Source: Cydia pomonella
Taxonomy: Eukaryota > Arthropoda > Insecta > Lepidoptera > Tortricidae
Direction of reading: 5' to 3'
DNA: 64,000 bases
NCBI RefSeq assembly: GCF_033807575.1
Contig: NC_084721.1
Coordinates: 4,402,001-4,466,000, forward strand
Made by a program: the position numbers and the translations under genes. The notes beneath the pieces are model-generated. The model had not been told where the DNA came from. It ran no database searches and saw only the letters and a list, made by a program, of their open reading frames with translations. Of this stretch, positions 1 to 11,545 are shown piece after piece; positions within the stretch are counted from its first letter, which is position 1; every line of letters begins with the position of its first letter.

Positions 1-1585
1 ACGTAGTTTAAGGACATACCCGGATCCAGGTGACCCAGGTGATCTTAAAGTCATTTTCATACAATGTAATCACAGTGGGTGCCGCGGGCTACAATGACAC
101 CATAGTGTGATAGAGACAGCGTTTCGTTTCTCTGCGAACGTTTCTCATCGTGACTAGGCCCCCAGTAAGCCAAATTAGGGTCTGCTTCACTCACGTAACA
201 TGTATTGGAGCCCCACCACTGACCTCTACAGTTTGTTACTCTAACTTCGTTCCGGCCGCCCAATCACTATCAGACTTAGATACTCCTACTACGATGTATT
301 TCTACGACCATACATGTTAAGGTTTTACCAGACCCGTTATTATTGTTTATGAAATAATATCCGGTCTTAACGCTAATAAAATCAATGATAATGTAATGTA
401 TAACATCCACGACTGATAATAACTGAACACTGAAACTTACGATTAAATAAATGAGTCACTTAACGTCTGTAGCAAAACTTGTCATCATCTACGTAGTACA
501 GTCGTTGACATTTATTATATTCTAATAAAGAGAAATAAGTTTTTGGCAACAGTTTCATTTTTGGTACAAGCTTAAATCGCTGACTGTACTTTTCTTTCCA
601 CAGCCAACTAATACTCATCGAGGCAATTTTAACAACCCCAAACACAATTAGTTTGCGTTGTTTTATCACAGAGTTCCCATGGCAACCTCCTGTCTCCGTC
701 ATCAGATCAGCTCCATATCATGATAATATTGCATTGTCACCCGACTTACATATGTATGCAAAATTTCAGCTCGATCCGAAACCGACAAGTGGGCCAAATT
801 TAGCTTCCAAGATTTGACACAAACATACATACATACTAACAGTAGGGCTAAGCTTGTAAAAATGGACGTTTAAAAAGCCGTAGAAAGTATTTAATAATAA
901 TAATAAGGTTTAATAAATAATGCTCCTTTAATCGAGTTTTAAATATAGAAACGGATTTAGAACTTCTAAAATCGATTTATTTGTTAATTGTTCAATTGAT
1001 TAATTGAAACTCTCGCACTGAGGGCTAGTCTTTATACGGATTGGAAAAGGGGCTATTTTATCTAAACTTATTACTTGTTATAACCTTATAACACTAAAAT
1101 TTACCGAATCCTTGGTAACACTGACATCACTAAATTCACCAAATATCACATTATTTTTATTTTACGCAAAGAAAATTCTATATTATTGGTGATTTTTATC
1201 AGCAAACGATGAAATCTGTAGTGAAAGATCGCACTGATAAAGAAACTCATTATGATTATGATTGTGGTGAACATAATACGAGTATGTAGGTAAAGCCTGT
1301 TTTAGACGTCCTGTGGTTTTATATTTTTTTATTTAATATATCTGTGTAGGTTTTTTTCTGGACGTAAATATGTAAACTGTATTGTAGAATATGAAAAGAT
1401 TAAAGATTATTTTAACTAGTTTAATTATAATTTGAAATTATTAAAAATGTTTTAAATAAAATAACATTTATTGAAATGAATTTAATCCGTAGATGTTACT
1501 AGATTTTCTATGAATTTAAAAAACTTCTACCAAGCTGAACTTCTTCCCCTCAAAACTCTTACAACTAAGTATTAATCGTACGTAC
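1..1585. other. Non-coding, 3' side of the UGT exon
   Basis: This should be intron 1 of the minus-strand glycosyltransferase gene whose first coding exon ends at 1586. I looked for further UGT exons, such as the UDP-binding signature, and saw none, so the rest of the gene must lie beyond the left edge. The sequence is AT-rich with scattered short open frames that have no recognisable protein character. Confidence 0.5.
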
Positions 1586-1759
1586 CATTGGAAAATGTGT
1601 GATGACGGTGAGGTGATGTTGCCTTTCAGCCAGCGCCTCGATAAGCTTCCCGTACATCGCGTAGTGACTTCTCGTGTTGGTGGGCAGCACCGCCAGAAGG
1701 CGCGCCGCATGGCCCGCCGTCGCGCACCACAGAACCAACCACACCACCCACACCCGCAT
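1586..1759 (-). CDS. UDP-glycosyltransferase, first coding exon (partial gene)
   Basis: First coding exon of an insect UDP-glycosyltransferase, an ER-membrane enzyme that transfers sugar from a UDP-sugar to small lipophilic compounds in detoxification or pigment metabolism. The 58 residues start with a signal peptide (MRVWVVWLVLWCATAGHA) followed by ARLLAVLPTNTRSHYAMYGK and a segment ending THFPM. This is the usual UGT N-terminus: first beta strand, the SHY-type acceptor loop, then the helix 'LIEALAERQHHLTV'. The frame is open nine residues further up (Met at 1786), but I prefer the Met at 1759 because it sits directly before the hydrophobic signal. The exon ends in phase 0 at a GTACGT donor (minus strand, 1585-1580). 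The C-terminal UDP-binding half is outside the window. The local sequence is GC-rich compared with its flanks, as is usual for coding exons here. Confidence 0.85.
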
Positions 1760-1786
1760 CTCGCCGCCGCTAGCCTTAGTTTGCAA

Positions 1787-3449
1787 GTGTCCCGGCCACC
1801 GTCGCCGATCGCTACCCGCCCCCGATAAGCTGTGACGTCACTCTGCCGTCTGATTGTAGTCCGTAACACCACCGCGCGAGCCCACCCACGGAGAAAGCAG
1901 CCTTCATTCACTACTAGACCCCCTATCGCCCTCCGATTCGCGACTACTTAGATAAATTTCTTCGTGACGACTTGACGCGCTTTCGTCTGCTAGGGCAATG
2001 AGGCGGCGGCAGTCCTTACTCGTTGTGTAGCGGTTATACATCTCGATCGTGTCAACATTCATTGTGTGTTCGGATGAACTGTAGGTGACCGATCTGTTCT
2101 GCGCAGCCCGCGGTCCACGTGGGTTGCGCGTGTGAGTGCGGATTTACGAAACGGTGTAGAAAGCCAATTTTTGGCAAATCATGAAAATAAAGGTAGGGCT
2201 GTGGTATTTGACTTGTCAATATTTTTGAAATTTTTAAAATGGATCTATTTCTTAAATATTAGGACCAACTTTTAGTTAACTAAAGTGGTCCTATATAGAG
2301 ACTGTTCGGAAGCTTACAACAAAACTTCCATAAAAAAATAACATACAGTAAAAGTTCAGTGAACATATTACAATTACAGACGGTTTGAGGTATATCTACA
2401 GCGTATACTCTACTTACTTATTTACTTTAAATGAAAGTTCAAAATCTTACAATTGTCTTCGTTTCGATATAGGTTAAGTTTTCCCATAATGGCCATAAAT
2501 ACAGGCAAATGATACTCTTCAAGTTATTTTACATAAATTTCAACAATATTTTTTCTCTCTAATTGAAAACTCCGCAAATTTTGCTTAGTATTTAAATAAA
2601 ATAATGACTAAGTATAAATTATTTAAAGGGTTAAAGTCAAATCACAAATTGTCCTTCCTGTCCAATGTTTTAAAAAGGTGAAATTCTAAAAATAAAAACA
2701 TTTTTTTTGTAACATTAATTTTACAAACTTTGTAAATTCATTGTTCATACGGTCATCAAATCCGAAATTAAATGTCCCTAATCAAGAAAATGAGGTACCT
2801 ATTTAGACATTCCAAGAAACTATGCAAAGCATAAAGCTGCCATCCTTAAAAAAAATTGCATTCAGCTTCCAAATACCGGCAATGCATATTCTACTCAAGT
2901 AGGTATTTCTGCAGTTTTATGTGTTTTGATGAGGAAAAGTTTTATTTTTGATAATTGGCTCATCGCCATTACGGAAAATTTGCTGTTCAACCCACGATGA
3001 TATGAATGACCCATAAACAGACTGACATTGCAAGCGGGTGAATGCATTTCCTATTTTAAGTCGGAATTTTACCTAAGCAACATTTTTGTAAACAATTAAA
3101 ATCTATGTCAAATGTAGGCAAGATGACAATGGTTTATCGACAAACATCAATCGAAAAATGTATTGGGATGAAAGATGTCACGCGATTATTTCAAAACATT
3201 ATATGGATTTAATGTCATACCTTTAAAATCGAATTAGATTGCGTTACATCGGTTGCTTTTCCGAACCACACGCAGACTTTATTGCTGGTTATGATTATGG
3301 TTCACTCTAACTTCTGCAATTTCACTAATCAAAATCTTTTGCCATTTTCGGGTGCGTCCCGTTGCCTCTCCACTTGGTGATGACTGACTTCATGTCTTGG
3401 TATTGCATATGCACGTCGGTATATAAAATGGCGATATAAAACCATTGTT
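1787..3449. other. Intergenic region upstream of the UGT gene
   Basis: This stretch contains the presumed promoter side of the UGT gene, moderately GC-rich up to about 2160, then AT-rich DNA. No further gene, RNA or clear repeat was recognised. Confidence 0.4.
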
Positions 3450-3932
3450 AATAGGGTTGTTTCAAATTTTTTGAAACGCTTGTATTACGTTCTATATTAA
3501 CTAAAAGTTGCCCTAAAATTCAACTTTCATACTAAAAACGGCTTTAAATATGTTAAATTAACATAATATATTTTGACAGATGCTTTCGCGCCCAAAACGC
3601 TCTTTGAAAATTGTGTGACGTCACAGTTTACGGTTTGACACATAACTACATACACACGTAGAAGATACGAACTGTCAACTGACTTTTGTCATTTGTTGTT
3701 TATCGCCTAACTGTCAACAGTGTCAATCCGAGAGTTGTGACGTCATCAGAATCTTCAATGACGTTTCGAGTTTGGTTACGTGACGTATGCCAAAAGATAT
3801 TTTAAATTCAATATTTACAAAAATATGGTCATTACAGGTCCCCTAAAAGTAGTTTAACATGTTCTTATAATCCAAAAGTATTTATTGGGATACAATTCTG
3901 CCCTAAGATTTGTAGATGGAAACAACCCTATT
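3450..3932. mobile_element. MITE-like element with terminal inverted repeats
   Basis: The left end AATAGGGTTGTTTC is repeated exactly in inverted orientation at the right end (GAAACAACCCTATT, 3919-3932). The 480 bp between have no ORF. This is the structure of a non-autonomous DNA transposon. No clear target duplication was seen. Confidence 0.7.
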
Positions 3933-4914
3933 GGCGATACGTACGCACTTATAACTGACTACAAGATAGCAACAGCTATTACACATGCACACTGCCAATT
4001 ATTTTTTATTGATTACCGTCTTCATTAACGCCCAGATGTGACAATACTGATTGCTGACCCCGGCGAGGGTCGGAGGAGCTGATAGTTACTTTATTCCTCA
4101 CCACGCATTATAGGTTATCTGATAGTTTGTTTCTAGTAAACGAATAGGATGTTTACGCGTAAAATTCGAGAAATTTTATAAGTAAAGCTAGTTTTTCTTA
4201 ATTACCTTTCACTGTGGCAAATGCTTGACTGTTATCTAGAAAAGCAATACTACGACGAAGAAAAAGAAAGGGTTATGATTTTTGTAGTGTGGGTAAATCT
4301 GGGTAAGCTTGTGTCGTGTATTTCAGCGTATCTTGAAGCTACTCAGCCGATATTAATGAAGGCGGTGTCAACCGGTTTTAAGTTTGGACCTGGCGACACA
4401 TTCAAAACGAAAGACCTATGTAAACTCGGTTTATAGCTTTTCAACTTTTTGTTATCTATGTTTGCTGGATTGATGGCTCTGTGGCATACATTTAAATCGT
4501 CGACAATATTTTAACTTCTTTATTTCCTACATATTCTCTTTATTACTTTTCATTTTTATTAAACCTCATTATGTTGATTTTTTTATAATTCCTAAAAATG
4601 TGTGCATGTGACAGAATATATACAACATCTTATTTAATACGTATCCCGAAATAAGATATCGCCATCACAAAATGTTCTAAGCATTGATAAGCGGTTATTA
4701 ACTTTTACACGTTTTATTATAGAATTTTGCCATTCTTAAATGACGCAATATACCTGCTGATGATGATACCTGCTCGTAATACACGAACAGAGAACGTGTA
4801 ATGAACGACCTTCGTAATTCGAATGTTTCATTTCATTGATATTTTAAAGCAAAAGCTTACATATGTGAACGAATGTGTGTTTGTTACTTATTTTACGTAG
4901 AAAAAGGATAACAA
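3933..4914. other. Intergenic, no feature recognised
   Basis: AT-rich sequence. A 71-codon open frame at 4221-4436 has no recognisable domain, splice context or codon bias, and I do not call it a gene. Confidence 0.4.
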
Positions 4915-5060
4915 TAACACATTGTGTACAGATTTTTTAAGGGTCGGCAACGCGCATGCAACACCTCTGGAGTTGCAGGTGTCCATAGGCTACGGTGACT
5001 GCTTACCATCAGGCGGGCCGTATACTTGTCGTTTTTTTTATTCCACCGTCGCGTCGTGGT
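4915..5060 (-). repeat. Dispersed lepidopteran repeat, copy 1
   Basis: Read on the minus strand this contains CGCCTGATGGTAAGCAGTCA, then a 'cctatggacacctgcaactccagaggtg' type core and 'gcgttgccgaccc'. The same sequence family occurs in plus orientation at 40903-41115. It looks like the conserved tail of a retroelement; the family name is not known to me. Confidence 0.65.
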
Positions 5061-7744
5061 ATAAAAAAAACATAGGCATATATGTTTCACACTGTCGAAG
5101 GAGGAGTAAATTTGAAGGAATATTAATCTGAAATCATTCAAAATTTCCCTCAGTTTGCGTTTACGTTTAGTGACTACACTAGCCAGCAGTTACTGCTGCA
5201 AGGATGCAGAGGCGTTGATCACAAAGGGGAGGGAGGGACGGAGAGGCTCATCGAGCTTGCTCAATTGCAGGCCCTGGTACCATACAGGCCGTCGGTCAGA
5301 GGCGTATGCTACGGTACGCTAACAACCTCCGTCCAGACAAACCCGTTCTGAGCTAGGATGTTTATCCGGGCCGACACGTGTAGTCCTTCCATCATCTGCC
5401 GCCCCGGCATTCTCAACTGCCTGAGACACCGGTGAGCCAATAATACAGGTAGCGAGTGTGGGGCTCGTGCAGTCAAGGATAGGAGTTGACGGGAGTAGAA
5501 GAACCAGACCGAATACTAGCATCGTGCCCAGTGTAAGGAAGATAGATAAATACTAGTGTAAATAAATACGAAGGGATGTTGACTGCGAGTTGAGTTGCGT
5601 TAATTTCTCCGAGATTTATATAATAGTTGGTTGTAATTCTCACGTGGATTGTTCAATCACTAGTCCTTCGTTCTCGTCCGACTCGAAGTTAGCGTCAATC
5701 GGTGCCCTTTCATAGTTTTCGTAAGTTCCTGTTCGGATTAGACCAGTCCGGTTATTTATATGTATATTTTTTCCGCTTGTTGTTGTATATCTTCAGCAAT
5801 AGTGCCAAATTTCGGTTGTGTGAATTCTTCTCATATATATGATGCCTTTTCCTCTTAACTCTGTCCCAAACAGTCCCGAGGCGCGTTGTATATGTCGGTA
5901 GAATACCGCTGCACGTTATTACACTCACCCATAAGACTACACAACACTTAAGAACACTAATTTAACAGCCACCACTGAAAACCAGTATATAACTAATTTA
6001 ACACACTAACAGCTAAACAGTACCTATTGGTTGGGCAAGAACGCCTGTAATATATCTCAGTTTTCTTTTATGGTATTATTTTCTTCAGGTGCATTCCAGG
6101 GGTTGCGGCAATCCTTGACTTCTAAGTAGCGTACCATACCGTAATTATTGTCCATCACCGCTCGATTCAGTATACAAGAAAATTTCCGTTTAATCGGGTA
6201 ACTCAAGTGTCTTGCGTTGCGCTACAGTCCTCTCGTATGTTATCCCGAAATAATTAGACGATTTCAGCATAACATGTCGATAGACAGTTCAAACACGCTG
6301 GGATTAGTTGCTCAGCGGACGCACAAAGCTAGGTTTTAACAGTGCACAACACAAACACTTCTGGCATAAGAAAACCACAAAACACATATATTTTACACAC
6401 CGACACAGGTGCTTCGAGCATAAGAACACTGTCACTTAAAAAACATATAAACATCAATAAAAATTTATACAATTTGCCGGCCACCTATTAAGTGCTTTCT
6501 TAATTCGCGCAATGTCAATGTACCTGGCTGTCGCTATAGTTAGGTGTTTCTTATTCTTTTGTCCGTTTGTTAGGTCCGGGTAGAGCACGTGTACTGTACA
6601 ACTAGTCGCTACTCGCTTATTGTACCCACGTTTCAGTGAAGCCGGCTTTTGTAGATAGGAACAATAGTCTGTAATTTTGACAAAATGGTACCATATAAAG
6701 GTAAGTTGTTGGTCTTTGTCTTCGTGCTGGTGTTTTTTTAGAAATAAATTCGTTATTGGTCTATGGGAGAAATCCACAATGCTTTTTTTATGCTACCCGC
6801 AGTTGTGATGTTTTTTTGTACGTTCTATTTTATAAGTAAGGGTAATTAAATAAACTATACTTGTTCTGTATTCAGCTACTTAGTCGATATGATGTCCTAT
6901 TCTAAAAAATCTAGTTTTCATACGAAAATAATAATTGCTAGATACGTTTAGTGGGGCGAGTTAGGAAGTTAGCACCTACTTAAATAATAGTAAGCAGAAG
7001 AGATGACGTTCGTAAAGGTCGTGTTTTACGTATTTAGATACTTAGGATGCCTATTTAGGGTATATAGGCACTCAGGATTTGGGTCCTACTCGTCTAGTTT
7101 TTATGCACCTGGTGCTTAAGTGTAACGGCTCGCACTCACCCAGTACAACGCACTGGTACACGTAAACACAATATGACCGGGTTGCACTGATATATGTAAT
7201 ATAACCATTGTCACGAAAGGCTGAAACTAAGCAAGAACGCGTCGTTAGAGCCCCGGCTAGCGCGCGTCGGTACCCAGATGTTGTTGCAGCGATTGCACCA
7301 GCATCTGGCGGGGCGATGGGATCATTGTTCCGCCGGGCCTTTACGCGTTTTATGGGACTCGAACAAATGCTCCGGGCACGTCCGCTCACCACCGTATCCC
7401 ACCGTATCGTATGGTTCTCCCTGAAATCATTCAAAATTTCACTTACAAATATGCTAATGTTACATGGAACGAGTTCCAGGAAGACTATTAATCAAAAACT
7501 TAGAAAAACAACCCTGTATAATGGTCATAAATCCAAAGTGGCATGCCTTCTCGGTACGTAGTAAACGCATTGTAGGGTAGCGTCCGTATAACCTTGAACC
7601 ATCACTAATCTACAATCTAATAGAGTCGTACGGCTGTAATATATAAAATTCAAGCATTCACCGCTACTCCCCGATAAAGCTTCGAATCTATTCGCTATAC
7701 GAGTATGCTTCGTTAACAGATCTTAATATCTTCATTTGTTCCAG
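5061..7744. other. Intergenic/5' part of the NAA40 gene region, unresolved
   Basis: No exon was recognised. The upstream exons of NAA40 should lie here or further left, but I could not find them by eye. Open frames at 5319-5522 (minus), 6454-6777 (minus) and 7208-7561 (plus) lack recognisable domains. A 20-bp sequence is repeated exactly at 5128-5147 and 7421-7440 (see findings), so part of the stretch may be an uncharacterised insertion. Confidence 0.35.
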
Positions 7745-10513
7745 CTATGAGGTTCAAGTGGAAGCCGAGGGGCGGCGGCGCGGCCTCGGACAGCGCGTGC
7801 TCAGCGTACTGGAGAAGCTTGCGCTCGCCACGCGCATGCGCTGCGTGCGCCTAACCGCGCTCACGCACAATCCCGCCGCCAGCGCCTTCTTCCGGGCCTG
7901 CGGGTCAGTACAGTACTAACTTCTTGTAGCTCGCACTCGCCACGCGCATGCGCTGCGTGCGCCTGATCGAGCTCATGCGCAATCCCGCCGCCAGCGCCTC
8001 CTTCCGGGCCTGCGGGTAAGTACAGTACTAACACCTTGTAGCTCACGCGCGCCACGCGCATATGCTGCGTGCACCTGACCTTGCTCGCGCACAATCCTGC
8101 CACCAGTGCTTTAGTCCTGGCCTGCGAGTCGGTACAGTACTAGCACTTTGTAGCTCACGCTCGCCACGCGCATATGCTGCGTGCACCTGACCGTGCTCGC
8201 GCACAATCCCGCCGCCAGTGCCTTAGTCCGGGCCTACGAGTCGGTACGGTACTAACTCCTTCTTGCGAATATTCTTACTGCACTCGAAAGAGCTCGTGAT
8301 GTGATTCGTACTAGAATAACCATAAAAGTTGCGGGTTAAAAAATCACTTCTTTTAAGAAAAAGTCACTTAAGTTCGCGATTGCAATAAAGTAGGCGTTAA
8401 CCTTATCGTGACAAATGGCAATTTCCAATTATATATGGTACCACATTTCAGTAGGTGAACGCATAACCCCGATTACTTACAGTTTATGAAAAACTTGCTG
8501 AGTAATGTAATGCCATAGCGCCTAATTAGCGTTATCATATCATTGCAACGATTTATTATGCAGTGACACACACATGCATTATACCTACAAATAAGTTCCG
8601 CGAGTCTGTAGTCCAGATTTCAAAACATTATGTATGCGAAGCACAGAGTTATCAGTCATGACCGTTATAAAACTTAAAATAAGGATTTCGAGCGTTTCTT
8701 CGTGGACACATCTTGGATCTTCGTGCCTTTCAACATTTTACACAGAGATGTGACATCTTGGCGAGTTCACTACTATTCATGTAAATACCACGTATCAATA
8801 CGTACCATCGTCGACACTGTTAACTGACAATTCGTAAACCTTATTATTGCAAAATAAGTAGCCTTACCACGAGATTGCTCGCTTGTACTGGCATATTAGT
8901 GCTATGTACCTATAGAAAGTTAGTTACGCATACGATAGCGAATATGTCAGTGTCAAAGTTGGTAAGGCTAAAGGTTCACGGATGGTCAGTTCTTAGTGTT
9001 GCTGTTAGTCTTATCGGGAAATCCGATTCGTGTCGCTGCCCATGATACTGAGGCCAAATCAAACTTAGGTACTTACATTGTAACATCAAAATGGTGTCAG
9101 TCGCCCGTGCGTTGCGCTTGCGCCAATACATTTATTTACGCGCGACTGACATCATTTAGATATCATTTTAATGTCACAATGTAACTACGTTACTACGTTC
9201 TGCAATTTGCATAAGGAAGACGTGGACAAGTTGACACTCGTGCTCAACAACTATTTAATCCGGGGTTAAGGTCACATTCAGATTACGCCCTAATCTAAAT
9301 GTGTCATAATTTCGCTCATTATTTGTCATCAGTTGGCGGCCGGTACAATTAAGAGTGGAGCATTCGCGATACGACAGATAATTTGTACTTTCGCCGCTAA
9401 CCGCGAGTCTAAGGTGGCAGTTCTCCGCTGACATATTTCAGAAATTTAACGGACTTTAAGCCAAATCCAAAACCAACCAACCAACCAACCTGGTTGGCGA
9501 TTAAATGAGTTATCTGACAGTTATTTCACATCATAGATGCAATCACGCTTCTTTCCCAAGTCTACATACCATCAGACATAGTTTGAACAATGTATGCCAA
9601 ACATTATATTAAATAGATGGCACGGATACTCAGATCTTTTAATGATATAATATAAGGGAGTGATTATGATAATCACTGATTCTATTTACATGTCAGAAAA
9701 AATATTGGTAGAAAGCCGCTGCTCCACCCACTGACACGCCTATAGTTAGCTTGCGCGCCCAATCTTATTGACGAGAGTACGAGCGCACTTTGGACATGAT
9801 AACACTCCGCCGCCGACGTAGTAGTTGTTTGTGATAGCTGCAGTACAGGTGGCCGAGCCTTATGTTGTAACGTCCAAACTGTTAACTGACCATTTTGAAC
9901 CTTATTGCTAAGATACAAGGTCTGTCGATTATCGTTTAAGAATGTCGATGTTATAAACTGAAAAAGATGCCATATACTAACGCGTAGCTAACCTTTAGGC
10001 TACCCGGCCACTAACCGGCTGTCGTCGGGTAGCCTAGGCCCTAGAGATCCAGAGGACCTACCGCGGAAGTCAAAGTTCGCAAATTGCAGGTATCATTGTC
10101 TTTTACTTCAACTAAGAAGTATTTAGTGTGATAGTGACAGATGCCCGCAATTTGCGAAGTTCGGTGTTCGCGGTAGCGTAAGCTGAAAACGCCGGTTCAA
10201 AATCCTGCCTCCGCCGCAAACAAAAATCAAATTATTAAATAAATTTTTGATGCTAATTCGTCTCGCTTTGCGTCAAGCTCATTTTGACGCTCAATTTCAA
10301 AAGCGTTAACTTGCTCTTCCATGGATGATTTGGGTGGTCGTGCTTCTTTCGTTTTTAACTTTCTTTCACCCTCTCACGAGTAACGGAGTTGAGACAAATG
10401 CTTACAGTATTTATTGTTACAGATACGTTTTGGACGAGACGAGTCCAGCGCTTGAAGAAGCCGCACATTACGAGATATTGAGCAAGCCCACAGAAGCCCA
10501 GGAGGAGACTTAA
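7745..10513 (+). CDS. NAA40: N-alpha-acetyltransferase 40 (NatD), last two exons
   Basis: NAA40/NatD acetylates the N-terminus of histones H4 and H2A. Two exons are visible: 7745-7903 and 10423-10513. The first follows a CCAG acceptor and encodes YEVQVEAEGRRRGLGQRVLS, then helices ending 'THNPAASAFFRACG'. It contains the acetyl-CoA-binding RRRGLG loop of the GNAT fold. Its donor is GTCAGT. Joining at phase 2 makes the Gly codon GG/A and continues YVLDETSPALEEAAHYEILS to a stop at 10511-10513. The 'YEVQ..RRxGLG...HN..A..FFR' and 'DE(T/D)SP...YEILS' blocks match the end of vertebrate NAA40 as I know it. Upstream exons (N-terminal helix, start codon) were not found. The 2.5-kb intron begins with three decayed copies of the 3' half of the first exon. 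Confidence 0.9.
7904..8262 (+). repeat. Tandem relic copies of the NAA40 exon plus donor (112-bp period)
   Basis: The segment starting CTCGCCACGCGCATG at 7824 in the exon recurs at 7936, 8048 and 8160, exactly 112 bp apart. Each copy carries the 3' half of the exon ('cacgcgcat.ctgcgtgc.cctga...aatcccgccgccagtgc') and the first bases of the intron ('gtacagtactaac'). The first relic has GTAAGTACAG where the parent has GTCAGTACAG; in the next two the donor GT has shifted to GTCGGT. The frames are broken, so these are intronic relics, not coding repeats. Confidence 0.9.
9075..9182. mobile_element. Short palindromic MITE
   Basis: ACATTGTAACATCAAAATG at the left end matches the inverted right end ACATTGTGACATTAAAATG. 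The inner block GTGTCAGTCGC is also inverted (GCGACTGACATC). Length 108 bp, no ORF. Confidence 0.7.
10050..10181. mobile_element. Hairpin MITE of the 'TACCGCG' family, copy 1
   Basis: 'CTACCGCGGAAGTCAAAGTTCGCAAATTGC' (described here in pieces) at the left is mirrored at the right by GCAATTTGCGAAGTTCGG and TTCGCGGTAG. Related copies sit at 11069-11191 and 47714-47848. Confidence 0.75.
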
Positions 10514-11068
10514 CATCCCCACCACTGCCACCACCACCTAGTCAGCTGGCCAGCAACCCGCTATCATCGACCTTTCCCAAGTGGGTCCATTCCATACTCC
10601 ATATGTTCGCATTATCAAGTGACTTAGTGTAATGTTTAGTTTAGTTTATCTTGCACATCATAATTCATCAAATTGTCCGAAGTTTAATATTAACAGCAGT
10701 CAAACTCAATGAAACAATTTAACTTCGACCTAATGGCTAATCGCAGGATTATAACCTTACATATTCCGCTGCATCCTGCTAATTTAATCATAGAGACACC
10801 TGACGCGCTCGGCTGCAGCCCAACATCAACCTTCGTGCGTTCCGACAAGGTACACAACGCCGCGCCGCACACGATGGGCGTGGCGTTCAAAGGGCGATTT
10901 TGCGACCAATAGGGAGTATTACTGCAATGTTCTACCGCCAGAGTGCAGCACTAGCGTTTTTCGTAAACCATAGAGTAACTTATACATACTGGGCGTTAAA
11001 CTGTTTTTTGACAAGTTTTCACAGATGATCAAATATGACATTGATGCATCAAGGCGGTTTGATTACAA
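10514..11068. other. 3' flank of NAA40
   Basis: Probable 3' UTR and downstream DNA. It includes one copy (10797-10905) of a dispersed repeat whose reverse complement occurs at 35505-35605; the shared core is CCGACAAGGT plus GGCGTGGCGTTC. Confidence 0.5.
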
Positions 11069-11191
11069 GGGGCCTACCGGGAAACGCGAAAATCGATATT
11101 TATTTATCGGCCTCTTCATCGCTCGAATATGCAAGAGTGATAGAGAGATTAGATAACTAAATTTCGATTTTCTTGTTTCGCGGTAGACCCT
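11069..11191. mobile_element. Hairpin MITE of the 'TACCGCG' family, copy 2
   Basis: Left end GGGGCCTACCGGGAAACGCG followed by AAAATCG; right end CGATTTTCTTGTTTCGCGG then TAGACCCT. The two ends are inverted repeats of each other. Confidence 0.75.
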
Positions 11192-11384
11192 CAGATTGTG
11201 ATGGATTGTGGTCGTGACGCCCCCACGCAGAGTTTCGCGTAATATTCCCTATTGTCAGAATATAATAAAATCGAATTGTTACATGTTATATTGATGTGGG
11301 CTTTGATTTATAGGAACAGAAATAACAAACCAAAGGTTCAAAAGAAAGCAAAATTAGACATATCACTAGGTAACAGCTTTACCG

Positions 11385-11545
11385 CTGTAATTGTTTTTTC
11401 ACCACACCAACTGGTAAAGGCCCTCTTGATTGTTCGAAAACTAATGTGAAAGTTGCATTTTATCCACATGTGGGGCAAAGAAATCAGATGCAAATTTTGA
11501 GTTGTTTCCTTATGTTAGCTGGTGGAATTGACTTTTAAATGATGA
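11385..11545 (-). repeat. Dispersed repeat, second copy at 44022-44190
   Basis: The reverse complement of this segment matches 44022-44190 along about 150 bp, including AACTCAAAATTTGCATCTGA and CCACATGTGGATAA. It is probably the end of a longer non-autonomous element. Family not identified. Confidence 0.7.

Larger units (their letters stand above)
8263..10422. other. Rest of the NAA40 last intron
   Basis: This holds a MITE at 9075-9182, two copies of a short dispersed repeat with core GTTAACTGAC (8810-8870 and 9870-9925), and a hairpin MITE at 10050-10181. Nothing else was recognised. Confidence 0.5.

Noticed and set aside
4221..4436. 71-codon plus-strand ORF
   Set aside because: AT-rich chance frame with no domain or splice context.
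6454..6777. 107-codon minus-strand ORF with protein-like composition
   Set aside because: It may be a fragment of a transposon protein, but no motif is recognisable and the ends are undefined.
7208..7561. 117-codon plus-strand ORF upstream of NAA40
   Set aside because: No similarity to NAA40 or any other known domain; GC-rich patch with long frames in several directions.
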